Shown: one piece after another, positions 49,102 to 63,605 of the stretch
Numbering within the stretch: position 1 is the first letter of the stretch
Layout of the letters: each line of letters begins with the position of its first letter
Made by a program: the position numbers and the translations under genes
Origin: Phoebastria nigripes
Lineage: Eukaryota; Chordata; Aves; Procellariiformes; Diomedeidae
Length of the DNA stretch: 64,000 bases
NCBI GenBank assembly: GCA_035582835.1
Contig: JAYKAV010001000.1
Location: 3,049,253-3,113,252, forward strand
Direction of reading: 5' to 3'
Notes under the pieces: generated by a model
The model's database searches: none
The model's input: only the letters and a program-made list of their open reading frames with translations
What the model was told of the DNA's origin: nothing

Positions 49102-52100
49102 GTATGTTTGGAAGAAAAGACAACAACAAAGACATTACTGTTATGTCCGCACACTGAACTGACCACGTTATGCAGCATTAAACAATTAAATAGCTATGAT
49201 GAAACAATTAAAAAACCGCTACATCCACACTGGTGCTGTTGTAAATGCAATGCCCTCTTTCAGAAGCAGCAGATTATAGGTGCTAAGAAGAAGCTGCTAG
49301 CAAATGAGTGGGCTAAAGTAAAATGAAGACCTTTAAGTTTACCTGGATCTGTACCGGCACTACAATTGTTAAGGTTACAATGTCTGCTGAAACTTTACTG
49401 AAAGCTTGTAAACTGATTAGAACACAGTTCTGTGTGGATACAGATGTCAGTGGAAATTCTAGGAAATCATCTAGATGAAATTAAACCCAAGGTAGTCAGC
49501 TGAATTAAACAATGCTTTTCCTTTACCAAAAGCCCAAGCATTTCCTATACAATGTAGAGATTAAGTCAGTTTGTTATAATCAAAGAAATCAGACAGTAAT
49601 GATAGATAAGATCATACATGCACCAGTCCATAGGTTTCCAAGTGTATGGGAAAAATGGTATTAGTAGTAGGGAACACACTTTCCAGATATCTGGAATGTG
49701 GATTAATGGTGTCTATTAACTTGCACATATCAATGGCAAATAGAAAACTATTTTCCAGCAGCTAGCTAAAGTTAAGAAAATTGATGACAAGGTGGTGGAG
49801 GACAAAGTGGGCTTGAATCATTCCCAACACCAGATACTGACATGTTCCACTGAGAGACCCTCATAAGTCTTTTCTGCATCTTTCTCCTTGAGATATGCTA
49901 TAAGCTAATTGTAGAATATGCTACCATTTGTCAATGGACAGCTACATTTTTAGAGCTTAGGAAAATGGTTTTTTTTCCTCTCATCAATTGTTTTCTCCTA
50001 TTGANTTTGTCTTTATTCAAGGAGAATGTATTCACAGGATCAAAGCAAATGATTAGTTTTGTAAAATCTCTCAGATTGCTGAATTAAAATCCAATTGGGA
50101 GGAGGAGTGAGAACGATTGTGTGTCAGCAAGTAATTCAGATTCCAATTTTACAAACATTTTCTCTGAAGAATGTTTTATCTACCTCATTTTTTTCCGAAG
50201 AAAAATGCTCTTTCAAAATTATGAATTTGGGAATCCTTTAAAACAGTCAGGGTAGGTCAAAGCATGTCTATTAGGAATGTCTAGCATGTCTCCTTTTTCA
50301 CCTTCTACATAATTAAATTCACATGCAATCTGAGAAAATATAAGATTAGGTCAAGCTTTTTCTGTAGATTTAAGTGTTGCTAGGATTCTGCTGCAGATCT
50401 GTACACCTGCCATTTTTAGGTTTTCTCTTCCCAAAAGAGCAAATTATCAACCATTTGTTTTCAGCTGTACCAGTTTTAGAATTACAAAACCAACAGACCT
50501 TACTGGATTCTTTTGCAGCAGGAACACTTCCCAGCATGGTGGAGAGCTAGTAGCAAAAACAGCCAACCTGTTACTATTTGATAGCTAGCAGAGTGATGAG
50601 AGCAGCACTTCTAGAACACAAAACTTTCCAGACAGGGGTTACTTGGTATCTCTCAATATTAAACTAGATCTGATTAATTCTAATTCAGAAGAGAAAGACA
50701 CGGGATCAAATCTCTTAATTTTTAGGTAAAAGCAGAACATATCTGAGTGGAAATACAAGAAGAAGAAATTATTTTCCTGGTTGATCAGAAAGGAGAAAAG
50801 CAATGAAGTAGTTAGCTTAATTATGGAGCAAAGCTGTTTAATGAAATAACTAGCAAATACAAAATGTAATACTAATGCACATAAACACTACTGAAAACAG
50901 TGATTCAGAAAAGATTTTTCAGGACCATCAAAATGCATAGTAATAGGAGAGGGAACCGTCGTTCTGAGGAGATTCCAGAGAGTCCCATTACTGCATCTTG
51001 TACAAACATTTGACTGTGCACCCGGGGACAAATGTCACTTCTAGACATTCCTGTATGGAATTACATATGAAAAGGAAATACAAATAGCATTTTGTTGAAC
51101 TCATTTGGGGATAAACTCTGAGAAATCAAAGATGGAGTGATAGGTTTGTAAGACACCTTTTCCCTCCATATATTTTTGTGAACTATGGGACCCATCCATT
51201 GTATAAGTGGAAATTAGATTGTGTTCCTCAGTAATGAGAACTCTGTTCAGTGGAAAAACCAATGAATCTTTTTGTGAGGAAGCCCTGTGTCAGCCTGATC
51301 TTATGTCTCCCAAGTTCAATAGAAATGAGGAAGATACTGTGCCATGGATCAGCCAGGAACAGATAGCACCGAAGTATAGTTCTGTGGCATNAGGGAAAGG
51401 GAAATCTTTTTACTGAATAACAGTTTGGAAGAAAAATCTGCAAGAATCTATAACCTCACTGAGTTCTATTTCCTGCCTGTCTTGTCTCTCATCATTTATA
51501 TGCCCCTTTAAAGCAAGAGTTACAGGCTCTGTGTGAGTAACACTTATTATGGCCTGATGAAGTTGCTTTNTAAAGTGAGATAAAAAGGACAGAATAGCAG
51601 AGGTTACTGAAATGGCTAGGGAGGCAATTATTTCTGTTCATATGACTAATCTTGCACTTTAAGTCATCATCAAAAAACACTATTTACCTAAATTATCGGA
51701 ACCAATTAGCAACATGAATATTTACTTAAGCTAATATAGCAGAAAGCTTGCCCCTGGAAAAAAAAAAAGGTATTCTGCATATATTGGCCTAAGACATACC
51801 CAGTCTTTACATTTCGTAGCCATTCTCAAGGCAAAATCAAATCTTTAGTAGCCACCTCAATGAAAATAACAGTTTTTACTGTTACCCTTCCCTTGGGTCA
51901 GTCCCTGGATTAGCACTGGATACTGCAGCTTCAAAGGCTAAAGAGCAGACAGAATCATCTTTAATATTATCATCCTCTAGGTCTGTATTCATTAAGAAGT
52001 TCTATACCTTGCAAATCTCTGTTTTCACCCATCTGGGATAGTTAGAGGCAGAGAAATAATCTGATAAACTATAATTTTATTTGCTACTAGTACATAAAAT

Positions 52101-55100
52101 TTTATGGGTAGCTTATAATAACACACCTAATAAAATCTACCATAATAAATGACAAGATCATACAACGTTATCACTGACCAAAGGCAAGAACCAATAACTT
52201 GCCCTTTAGTTATTAGATAAGTCTATTTATCAGTATGGTCATGCTGAGTACTTCAGGAATGCTTTATTCAGACATGCACTAAGAAATTTTTACTATTTTT
52301 TCACAAAGATCTTATGACCCATTAATTTCACATAGCTATTTATTTCACTATCTAGAGCAAGTCATGAAGAAAGTAGTTTATCTGATCCCAAAGAAATTTT
52401 GTGCACACCTTGTACTTGCTATTCTATACAACCACCTACAAGAACATAGGAGATGAAAGAGGTAATCCAACTCAAAGACATATTTTCAGAAATGTGCTTT
52501 ATAGGCCTAAGAGAGTTGGACAGATAGAGAAGATGACAGTAGCTTCTTGTGTTCTACCACCTTGCTGGGAGTCCCGCTGCCTCTCAGGACTGTCTGGGAC
52601 ACCTTTAGCGGCCCCACGGGCTGTTCATGAGCTGTACAAGACTTGAAAATCCCAACCCTGCCTCTCTGGCTTTTTAGTTTTCTGAAGCATTTTGTCTGTG
52701 AACATTTCCATTCTAATGCTGATCCCTTGACAAGTAGCCTAAACTAGATTTTTTTTTTTTTCCCAGGAGTAAAGTTTATTCAACTCAGCGCTGTAGATTT
52801 TGTTATTAAAATTACAAAAACCAGTATGATCCTTGAAATACTGAGTTCTATACTAAGGGTAAGTTACAGTGATGTCATTTCCTGTCTTGGAATTAATTTA
52901 CTCTTGTTTCTAACATTAGCATTTGTATTTATACATGTTTTCATTTTGTAGAATCTTTTGCAGGAAAACTACAGAAGTTCTTTTTTAAGTCAAGATCTAT
53001 ATTAAGATCTTCTAATACATGTTTTTTGGTCCTTTCAATATCAAAATATTTAAGATGCTTATTCATGGTCTGATTTCCCATCCCCATATTTAACTGGAAG
53101 AATCACAATTGCTGCATTAACCCAGAATCATGTGAGCAGGCTCATAAAAATGGATGGCATGATCATATCCGGAATTTACACAGGACCCTATTCAATAAAG
53201 CATATTCTGCCTTTACTGTAATATCATCCTCCAGAGCTTTAAAGTCTTTCAAGTGGAATAAAGATGTTGCTATAATGACAGTGAATGTAATGAGATTAAA
53301 TGTAGTTGGGAGTCAAGGTAAATGGCCTTACATCAGAAAGAATGTAGTAACACAGATTCTTATAATGAAGACAAAGGATATTACCAGCACATTTTTGCTA
53401 CATTTCTTTGGAAATGTAAGGCCACAGCAGGACATGCCATGTAATATGGATTCTGTGTTCCTTTCAGTATTTTACATTTAATAAAACCTGCATGCTTTTA
53501 GACATAAAGGAGTAACTAAAAAGAAATATCTTCAATAAGCATCAAGATCTGTATCAGCAACGTGTAACTTCCCTAAAAACCTGACAATCTGGTTTTTTAG
53601 GAATTAAAAGAATTTAATGTAAGGAATTACATTAGAATTGGGACCATTTTTTTTGTGGAATCAAACTAATCACAGCGGAGACTTCAAGGCCGAACCTGAG
53701 GTCTGTCCAACAAAGGACATGCATACAGCTTTTCCCTAAGCTTGCACATTATTATGCAGACCTTTATTCCAATAGTAAAATCCAACTGATTCTAAAATTT
53801 ACTTTGATTCTGTTACTTTTAGCATTTCTGAAGGAATTTATTAATAATTTTGCCCTATTTAACTTGAGATTCTACCTTTCAATACATGAAATTAAAAGAG
53901 ACACTCAGGAGTCTTATTTATCACAGAGGTCAGCAAGGCCACAGACTGTTATCATGTAACCAGGGATCTTTGAAATAATATTACCCTAGTCTTGATATTA
54001 CCTTTAATGTTAGCAATGTCTATCTTAAAGTGCTAACCTACACTGGAAAATAAGCAGTAAAATATGATAATTTGGGTAATATAGAGTTCTGATAGATAAG
54101 ATTATTTCTAGCTATAGCAAGTCAAATACCAGTGATTTGTCACAGCAATACTGTTCTATTTCTATAGAAAACATAAGTTAGTAGACATAACTTTCATGAA
54201 AATTATTGAGTAGTTGTTTTGCTCTGATTATTTATTTCAGCTATTAAAATCAATAGTTGCTGAAGATGAGCTTTTTCAAAAGAAGTAAATGGATTTAAAT
54301 GAGAATTTGGCATCAAAATCCCCCAATTAGCTTTAAAAACATAAACTCTAAAATCTGAAATTATTTTTTAAAGGGCCACATTTCTCAAAGTTTCAGATGC
54401 AATACATTCCCTAGAAACGCACCAATGGTTGTACATGAAAATTAGTTTTCTCTGCATGTGAATAGCTAGTTAGCTCTGTAGGTTTTTATATGTGCAATGA
54501 TCANGAAATTCACACACTAAAATCACTAGGGACTGTAGGTGGATTGCTGCATACCTTAATCAATTTTGCGATTTATGTGCCTTAAATATCCTGGCCCATC
54601 TACCTGATTAGAAAGCAAGTTTTTGGGTAGACTTCTCCTACTCAGCTGAATTAAAAATGGAAACAGCAATATCAACACAAGCAAAGTGCACAGTGGAACA
54701 TGTGCACCGCATGATAGGCATTTATTTAGTAACTGTTTTTTAAATTAGCAATATGCTAATGTTTATGATTTTTGCAAAAGACCTTAATTACTACATAAAA
54801 TCATTTGATTGTGAAAGGAAAGCAATAAAACAGAGTTTAGCCTTAACAGAGTATAGCCTCGTAATGCTGCTGCAAGTATGGAGGAGCATGAAACGAAAAC
54901 CTTCCCGTTCAGGTAATGCACAGTGTAATATCACCAGCACCAGTAAAACAAACTGCTTTAAAATCCTGCCTTAACTTATGCTGATGTCATCTTTGATTAG
55001 CAAAGAAAAGAAACCAACTCAAAACCCTCCACACATCTTTCTGTTTGATTTCACCTTCTGCTTTTCTTCTCTGGCAACACTAGCACAACACTTGTGTCAG

Positions 55101-56873
55101 TCTTCTGCAAGACAGCTGGAAAATTTACTATTTTTTATGATGCTACAAGATACTACATGAATTTGTTCTGTATATCCAGATGTAGTGTCCATAGGTCATT
55201 ATGGTCTACACTGGTAACAGAATGAAGGGCAATTCATGTCAGCATATCACCCAGTAAATCCTTCCTCTGCATCTCAGCAGAGGTTGTAATTCACACAGCT
55301 TTATTTGGCCCTGCTATTGAATTTTTGCTAATTCTAACAAAAAGCAAGTCTATTCTGTCTTCTCAGAATTGACATCACTTTCTTAAGGTTAATCAACTAT
55401 CACCCTGTTTACTTTTCAGTAAAGCTGCCTTCTTACAGATTTTCTGGTATCAGACAAAACATGCTTTGTTGCATTGGTTTTCTTATCTATGAAATGAGAC
55501 CTGTGATGGTAACTTGCCATGGCTAGTGCAACCAAAATCAAGGTATTTTGAGAGGAAAAGTATAATACAAGTGTTAAAGCCCAAGAATGAGGACAGAATC
55601 ATCAGCACCTCATATGTAGTTGAGTAAGAGGCCCCAAACAATGCCCTGTTCAAATAATTTATCCAAATATCTTACAAATATTGCCAACACATGCCAACCT
55701 CAGCAAAAACAAGTGAGTTCGACTTGTGTAGCAGCAGCACAGGAGTCCTGAAGTCCCTGTGTACGAAGCATTTTATGTAAAATCAATGGGCAACGCCTAA
55801 GTTCTCTATGTTCCATGTCTCTTCATTAAAACTTGCCTTGCTCCTGCAGAGACCCTCCTCTTGTGAAATTCTGTTGTGACCAAACCAAATCTGAAGAAAT
55901 GAGATTACAAAAGCCTGACCTACTTCCAGTCCATGTTCAAGTGACATGTGAAGTACTAGAACGTCACGGAGCCTGAAGAGGATTTTTGCAGCAGTGTTTA
56001 TATATCAGCTTATGTGAAGAACAAAGATTTTATCATCTTCTGTAGAGAGCCCTTACTGTTTGCGGTCTTTCATAATAACCCTTATAGTTTGAAGCTGTAA
56101 ATTAGTGTAGGTAAGTGTTAATAAAGAAGGAACAGCACAATTTAGGAATTCAAAGAGATAGTCATACAGGAAGCTCTGTACTAAATATTCAGATAACAAC
56201 AGCAAGGGAGGGAAATGCTGCATTTCTTTACACACTCCAGCTAAATAAAACAGAGTACAGCTGTAGCAATAAAATGTTTTTCTTAAGAAGTGAGGGTCTA
56301 AGGGACACACCTCTTAGTTGGTGGAAAAATCAAACTTTGTAGGAGCTCTTTAAAGGTGAGAACAACACTTAAGCTCAGAACTAAGTGCAAGATTTCCTCT
56401 ACAACTGGCCTTTCTCTCAGTATGGCTCTTGTCACTCCTTCCAGAAAACTCTTCAGAAATTCAATTAAGCAACATAAACGCTGGGAAGGTCAGAAGAGGG
56501 GCAGGTGCTGGAGTATGCTTATTTTTGATTTTTGGTTGTTTCTCAGATACCATGGCAATAGTGATCAAATAAAAGTGAAGATTAGATTAGACAGAATGAG
56601 AGGTTGGAAGTGACTTTATTTGTGTCACTAGTGTTTGCTTCTAAGAAAATTTCAGCAAACAGAACCTATTACTACTCTGTTCCAACTGATTAAATGCTTT
56701 AAAATTCTGGCATGTTTTGCTATTTTGTATGTAGAAAACAGCAGCAATATTTTATCCCATAAAAATTAAGATTCTGAGAGCTAAATTTGAGCATTATTGG
56801 GAAACCGGCATGTGGAACAAGAATTGCCAGTAGTCATCAGTTGTGTTTTACAATGACTTTAGGGGAAAAAAAG

Positions 56874-56901
56874 GAGAGAGAGAGAGAGAGAGAGAGAGAG
56901 G
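56874..56901. repeat. (GA)14 microsatellite
   Basis: A perfect GA dinucleotide array of about 28 bases, preceded by an A-run. Likely to vary in length between individuals. Confidence 0.95.
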
Positions 56902-59186
56902 GATATTCAGTACCTCCTGTGTTGCTTGATGTGAGTTCAGAAAGAAGTGACTCATTCGTGTATTTTCTTTCTTTTGAACCTGGTGTTTGTTCCCTTCTGT
57001 GTTCTCACTATCATCACTACTATCTCCTCTTTATTGGAAGATGTACTTTTACAAATCCATAATTTCATCCTTTTTTTTTTTTGTGATGGTGGTAATTATC
57101 AGAAAATAAGCAAGAAAAGTACTAAGTAGTACATCTTTCGCGTACAAAAGAGAATTCCTACAGGAAGATCCCAGATTGACTCTGGCAGGGCTTCGGTAAG
57201 CAAATCTCAAGGAAGAGACAAGCAAGTTTGGAAGTCACCTGCTGAGTNAAAGATTGGGATCATTTTTAAGAATTCAATAATTTTTAGAAATACATGTTTA
57301 AGTTTGCTTACATATTTTCTCCTTACCTTTACATAAACCCAAATTATGAACAGACAGGAGAGAAACTGGCAGCATAAACACCTATGGAAAAGGGTAACTA
57401 ATATGGTGTGGTGGTGTTCCTTCTGGCAGGAAGGCAAGCGTTTAGTAAGATACAACTACAAAACACCAGTCTAAGACTTATGAAGAGTAGTTCTTTTCAG
57501 CATGCTCTGTACATCAGAGCAGATGAGACCCACAAAGTGTTCTGCAGTATAAAATACTCTCAGGAAATACTTCAGTAAGGGTCAAACAAATCTTCATAAT
57601 ACTCATGAAAATGAAATGGGGATTTGTAGATCTCACTCTGAACATTTCAATTCCTTCAGCTCTGTTGGATTCCATCTCGGGAACAATTTGACTTTGACTT
57701 TCCTATGGGCAAGTCAGTCACTGACATGCTCTTGCAATCATTTGCAAGAATCATTTTAGACTCACTTATAACTGTATGCCTGATGGGAGCATTTGGGTTT
57801 ATGATCAGAAGTATTCACTCCAAATAAATGGCAAGAACCACACAAGCAAAAGTTACGTGCTTTGAAGAGCTTGTACTATAGCTTAAAGTCTGTTGCAGCA
57901 ATACTACAAAATGAAATGACAAATCCCAATGTAACCAACATAACCTCTGTGTGCAGATACATCTGAATTAGTCCATTAAAGATGCAAAGACTCTGAATGG
58001 TCCCATAACTTTCTGGTAAGACCCTAGGAGTCTTGTAGTGCCTCTGACAGTGGTGGTATTTTATTCTACTCCCAAATGACTGATTTTCAAGATTATTTTA
58101 ATTTTGTTAGGTATTTGTAGATACGAAAAAAATGAGAAGTTAACATTTAAAAAACACTGCAGCATATTCCATAACAATGATTTACCTGTTTTAAAGCAAG
58201 AGACAAACTTTTATTTTCTGATTTTCTCCCTTTGATTGGAAAGGGAACAATGATATTAAGCCAACTGTAACCTTCTGAACAACATCAGGTTCATCTTAGT
58301 GAACTCTTAAAACAGACGTTATCACAGAGATTCATTTACAGAAAAGTAAATGTTAGATATAATTAATCCGGTAGCTACCTGTTCCTTGAGTATTCAATAT
58401 CATACTGTATGCTAGAAGGACCAACTGGTAAAATGACTTGTAGCAATGTATATTTAAGGGTTTTTTGGTTACCTCCATTTGATATCAGAAGATCAGGACT
58501 GCTACTCTTAAAGTAACAATTTTGCCTCCAACTTTAGGCATTCATTTAGAAATATTTCAAAGTTGTCTTACAAAGTTTTCAGCTTAATTTACCACAGATT
58601 CAGAAATTATTTCTGATTAGCTATAGAAAGGCATCAACACTTTCTAAATCTTATTTCAAATGAGATTTTCTGAGTGCAAGGACAAGAGTTATGTCCATGT
58701 TAAAATTTAGGAAATATCAGGTCAATAAAAGAAAGTTTTGATTAAAATATATTATATTCATGCTCTATGCAGGTTTGTGTATCTGACCTTTTCTCTCATT
58801 CTAGAAACTTCTGCTGAATTAGAATGAAATTCTGGCAGCATGGAAATCACACTGAGTTCTGCTATGCATTTTAGTGATGCCATATTTCACTCAGCCTTTT
58901 TATAGCTTAGCTCTCAAAACAACCATTTATATGCTTTCCTCCAGAAGGTGTCTTTGTGTGTTGTGGGCTCTGTATCTGCCCTGCTGTCTCAGCAGTGCTC
59001 CCTGGATATAAGAATACAAGTCTGCTGGTCCTCAAGCCAACCAGACTCTGTTAAGCCAGCTGAAGATGACAATAATATTCAGCCCCACACTTACTAATCT
59101 CTGTGCTACTTTGGAACTACAGAATGAAACATCAACAATTTCCCAGCCAATTGGGGAAATTTCATATTATTTGATTAAAAAATGAA

Positions 59187-59203
59187 CCCCCCCCAAAAAA
59201 AAA
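59187..59203. repeat. C-run joined to A-run
   Basis: Eight C (59187-59194) followed directly by nine A. A short homopolymer junction with no other feature. Confidence 0.9.
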
Positions 59204-62200
59204 CGAAGGAGGTAATGTCCATCATCATGACCAATTAGTTTAGGTTAGTACAACATTGCCAATTATTCCATGTTTTGTATAGAAAACAAATTATGTTTGA
59301 ATAATGATTTTTCCATAATTGCATTATGTTGAATTTGTTTCCTTAGATATCTCCTTGCCAGTCCCACATTAATTATTCAAGCAAGGTCAAATAAAAAGAG
59401 AAAATGGGACACAGGCTGAATTGCAAAATGGGAATTCTAGTTTTTCATCATCTGCAGTTCTTTACAGTTCTGCCTCTGTTGTGTGATTTGTAGACACACA
59501 GTCATTATTGTTGCAGGAGCCATGTGCTCCAAAGGGAGTGCAGAAGGGAACACTGAATGTTTAGAAGTGAGATGCTGAGTTACTGTATTTTGAATTCGTT
59601 TCTTAGAGAATACCCACACATATACATAGAACACAGAAAAATGATTTTCCACAGTGAATAAACATCTGCAAGATTGCATAATTCTGCATGAGTTTTGTTA
59701 AATGAACAATAACTAGAGAAATAATATTTTGAAATCTATGAAGCATTTTAAAATAGAAAACTTAATTTCTATTTGCATTAAGATTCCTTTCATAAAGCAG
59801 GACACAAGCAAGCTATTCTCCACAACTAGCAGGTCTATAGTCTATCAGCAGTACATTCATTTCTCATCTGAATCTCTTCCCCAAATGAGCTAGGATAAAG
59901 GTGGAGTTCCTGAACAACATGAATTGAGAGTCTTGCCTTGAGCAATATACAGGGATTCCCTTGTCTTTGGCACTTAAGAGCCAGCACTGTGGCAAACAGT
60001 CTGCTAACAGGAAAACGGTCAAACAAGCTAATGGAAAGACAGAAAACTGTATGGTGGAGAGTTAAGGTACTGTTCAAAAGGAGTAAGATTACGCTATTTC
60101 CCTCAATAGCTAAGATGTATATTTAACGTGGAGCAGTCCAAGATTAAAGTCATATTGGATATATATATTTAGTATGCACGTGCATATGACTAAATTTATC
60201 CTTAGTTATGCAGTGAAATAATTACACAGTATCATTTATGGATTACAATAAGTATTAGAACTTAGCCTCATTTTATGTTTGGTGTATAATTCGAACATAT
60301 TTAGCATGTTATATGATCTACTTCAAATGGAAGCTGCACAGAGCTTTAAACTCTTCAGTATATTTTCAATTAAAAATGTAATTACAATAAACCAAAGTTT
60401 ATTCCTTTAGGTGACAAAGGAAAACAGAACTGTGTAGTAAAGCATTCCTTTTTCAGGAGTTGATTCCTATGTTAAGCTCACACTAACACTGGAATCTTTT
60501 GATTCAATAAGTACATTTTTCCTTTTCTGGGCTTCAGGGTAGTGCAAGGCTGTGCATTCATCATTGCCATGGTTTCATGTGTGTGTTTGTATATTCATAT
60601 AGGTACAGTATTTCAGACCTGCAGCAGACAGTTATATTTAAAGATTTTTCTATTACCTGTTCTGGAGTGAAAAGCAAAGAACATTGCTATTTATTTCACA
60701 TTCTTTGTGATAGCAAATAAACCAATTTAAGAGACTTTAGGCTAAATGCAATAAGTGTATAACCTCTCAGGTGTACAGAAATTATACTCCATATGTCACT
60801 AATTTCTTATATATCATTAATCAAACAATGGGCTATGATTAATGATGAGAAAAATTGACACCTGTTTCTCTCATGTCTTGAGTTGTTGAGTTACCTAATC
60901 TCAATCATTGGTTAGTAAACTACTACTGATTTCTTCACCACATGTAACTCCAGGGTCAAAAGACAGGGAACAGAGAATTCTATTCCTCAACAGTCAAATC
61001 CAGTAAATATTGTTTTCATATGTTAATGCAGACTACTAATTATCCTACCTACTGAATTGTTTGTATTTTTTTCCCCCACTGAATCAATAAACAATATTAA
61101 ATTACTGTATANAGCACAAGAATTACATTGAATACATCTGGAAGGAAATGGATAACCCTCATTTTTCCAGTGCTAAACTTTGGTTTAGGAATACAACTAA
61201 ACTTTAGCCAAAATGAAAGGGCTTGTTGCTCTAAGAGACTGTTTCTCAAGAAACAGAAATCTTGTGCAAGGATCCTGCTTTTTTGCAGTCCCCATCCTTG
61301 CACAGGATGTGTCTGTGAGATTGGCAGCATGCACAGCTGATTTGGCAGGGAAGCCTGAGAAGTCTCCACCAATCCAGCAGCAGTGCAGGTTTGCCAGTGC
61401 AGTCCCGATACAGGCAGCAATTGTGCTGCACTGGTTCACTGTGCCAGGCTCACCGATTCCACAATACCTACCTCACTTCCAATGAAGTACTAGAACAGTG
61501 AGCGGGTGCGGGNGGAGGGTGAAAGGTGCAAATGTTGAAGTGCTGTAATTAGACAACTATTTCAAATTGCTACTTTCACCAAAATCTTCCCCATTGTCTT
61601 GGTTTATTCAATTTATTTTATATAAATAGGAATGTCCCAAATTCCTTTTGATTGTTTTTTCGCTTTGCCTGAAAGAAAAGGTAGCCCCAATTCCATGTTC
61701 TCAGGCACTACTGTGACCCTCCAAGTATGGATGAGACGGNGAGGGGAAGCTACCCATGAAGATGGCTAGGGTAAGCTCATTTCAAATTCGAGGAGTCAGG
61801 AGTAGAAACACTACCATGGGTGGCAGTGGGCACCTAGCAAAAGGTTAAACCATATATATATATACACACGTATGTCATTTTCTCTACAGAACAGCCGTCT
61901 GAGAATGCCGCACACAGGACGTGATACNCTTAGCGAGGACCTGGAAGAGAAATGACTGCTATTCTTTTGTACTTGTGATACTCTCAAACCTCTGTTTTCT
62001 GCCAAAGCACCTAGGTTTACAGTAACATTGAATTTTCTTTTTAAAAATAAAATAAACAAGTAAATAAATGACAAAAAGTAGAACTCTAATTTTAGCTGGG
62101 AAGTGCCAAGATTTCTAGAGTGTGTGAAAGATGTGCATGCTTATTTTAGGAGCTATTTTCTTGCAGTCACTACAAAATACAAAAACATTCCTTCAATATT

Positions 62201-63605
62201 TCTTTTTTCAAACTAAGCAAAAGAACTAGTCTTCTCCAAGGAATATTTCAATATCAGGTTTCATTACTATGTTTGCTGCAAACCTTAGAACATGGTAATC
62301 TTTTTCTAATTCACCTGAAGTTATAAGAATTTAACTTCTCCTTTTAGTTAATTACAGACAGAAAAAAAAAAAATCCCAAATTGTGAACATTTGGACAATT
62401 ATAAATATATTGTCACACCTATGCAGCTCTAAGATACAGCAGGCAAACTAGCTATTAATACGAAGTGCTACTATAATACATAATAGTTGTATAATAAAAA
62501 TTTCTTGTTGCACACACTACATAAAGTGAAGAAAAGGTTTCAAGTTTGATAAAGAGAGGAAAAAACATCAGTGTTCTAGGCTGGTAAGAGAAAGAAGTTT
62601 CATTCATTTTGGTTGCTCTCATCTATATTGGCAAAAAAGCAGATAAACAGTGAAGTATGGAGAAAAGCACATAAAATGTCCTTCATTTTGTTCCTTTCTC
62701 TCATTTCCCAGGTTTTGCCTAGGAATAATAAGAGACTGATAATCATACAACTTAAACCCTTAATGATATTTCTGCCAGGAAGCAGAAATATGTAGCAGTA
62801 CATAGAGAGATTATAGTGTACATACATGCTAGAGAAGTAATCCAATTTTTAAGAGGAAAAACACCCACCATCTGTATAAAAATAAGTGCTCAGCTATTCT
62901 CTGTGACAAAGAATAACTGTTCCAGATGTACATCTCAGTGTACACTAATTGATACTTAGGGTCTAAACAGCTATAGGTTAACTTAGCAAACAATGTTTCA
63001 GAATTTATGGCAAGCGACCAAAATATCTACCCCAGCTAACAAGTATGCTTGTGTTCCTAAATGCAGGTAGCACATCCGCTCTTCAGCAATAAATATGAAG
63101 CACTGACAGGAAGTAGAGTTTTTCCTCAACCTGACTTAGTATTGACATTTCAGGTTGCTGGCATTTTAAAAGGTTTTAAAACTCTTTTTCTTGGAGCAAC
63201 CCAAGAGCACAAATGTGTTTTTTAAATAAGCTATACCTTTACAAGCATTTTCTCTATTACATTGTAGAAGTTTTCCCCTTAAATATTGCTACCAGAAGGA
63301 AAAAAGAAACCCCTCTATAGCTTTGACAACAAAGTATCTTAATGCCTTTTCTCCTTATTATTGTGTCACTGATCAATAGAACTAAATGCCATGCATCCAT
63401 CAAACTACAAGGTTTGATTGCAAAAGCTGTGTTAGCTCATAGAGCTTCTCTCTTGTGTCTTACACTCCTAGAAATGTCACAGTGGAGGAAATCCTAGCCC
63501 TATGTACGTCAACCCTTATCAGATGAACAGAGATCCTGAATGAGGGTTGTTTTGGCATTCTTTTGTCTATCATGCATGACTGGAGCAACTGTTCACTTCA
63601 AGGCC

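Larger units (their letters stand above)
42930..63605. other. Long AT-rich stretch with no recognisable gene
   Basis: About 20 kb of AT-rich unique sequence with frames up to 113 codons, none recognised. It holds short homopolymers, the (GA)14 array, a TA-rich microsatellite near 61853-61867 and the weak exon-like 49048-49101. A repeated TTAGATCAATG phrase at 46498 and 46529 may be a small old duplication. It has no RNA gene or LTR that I can see. Confidence 0.7.

Noticed and set aside
57327..57381. 55-base minus-strand segment between CCATAG and AAAG/GTAAGG
   Set aside because: Good donor, but a poor acceptor context, and two frames are open, which shows how little the open frame means at this length.
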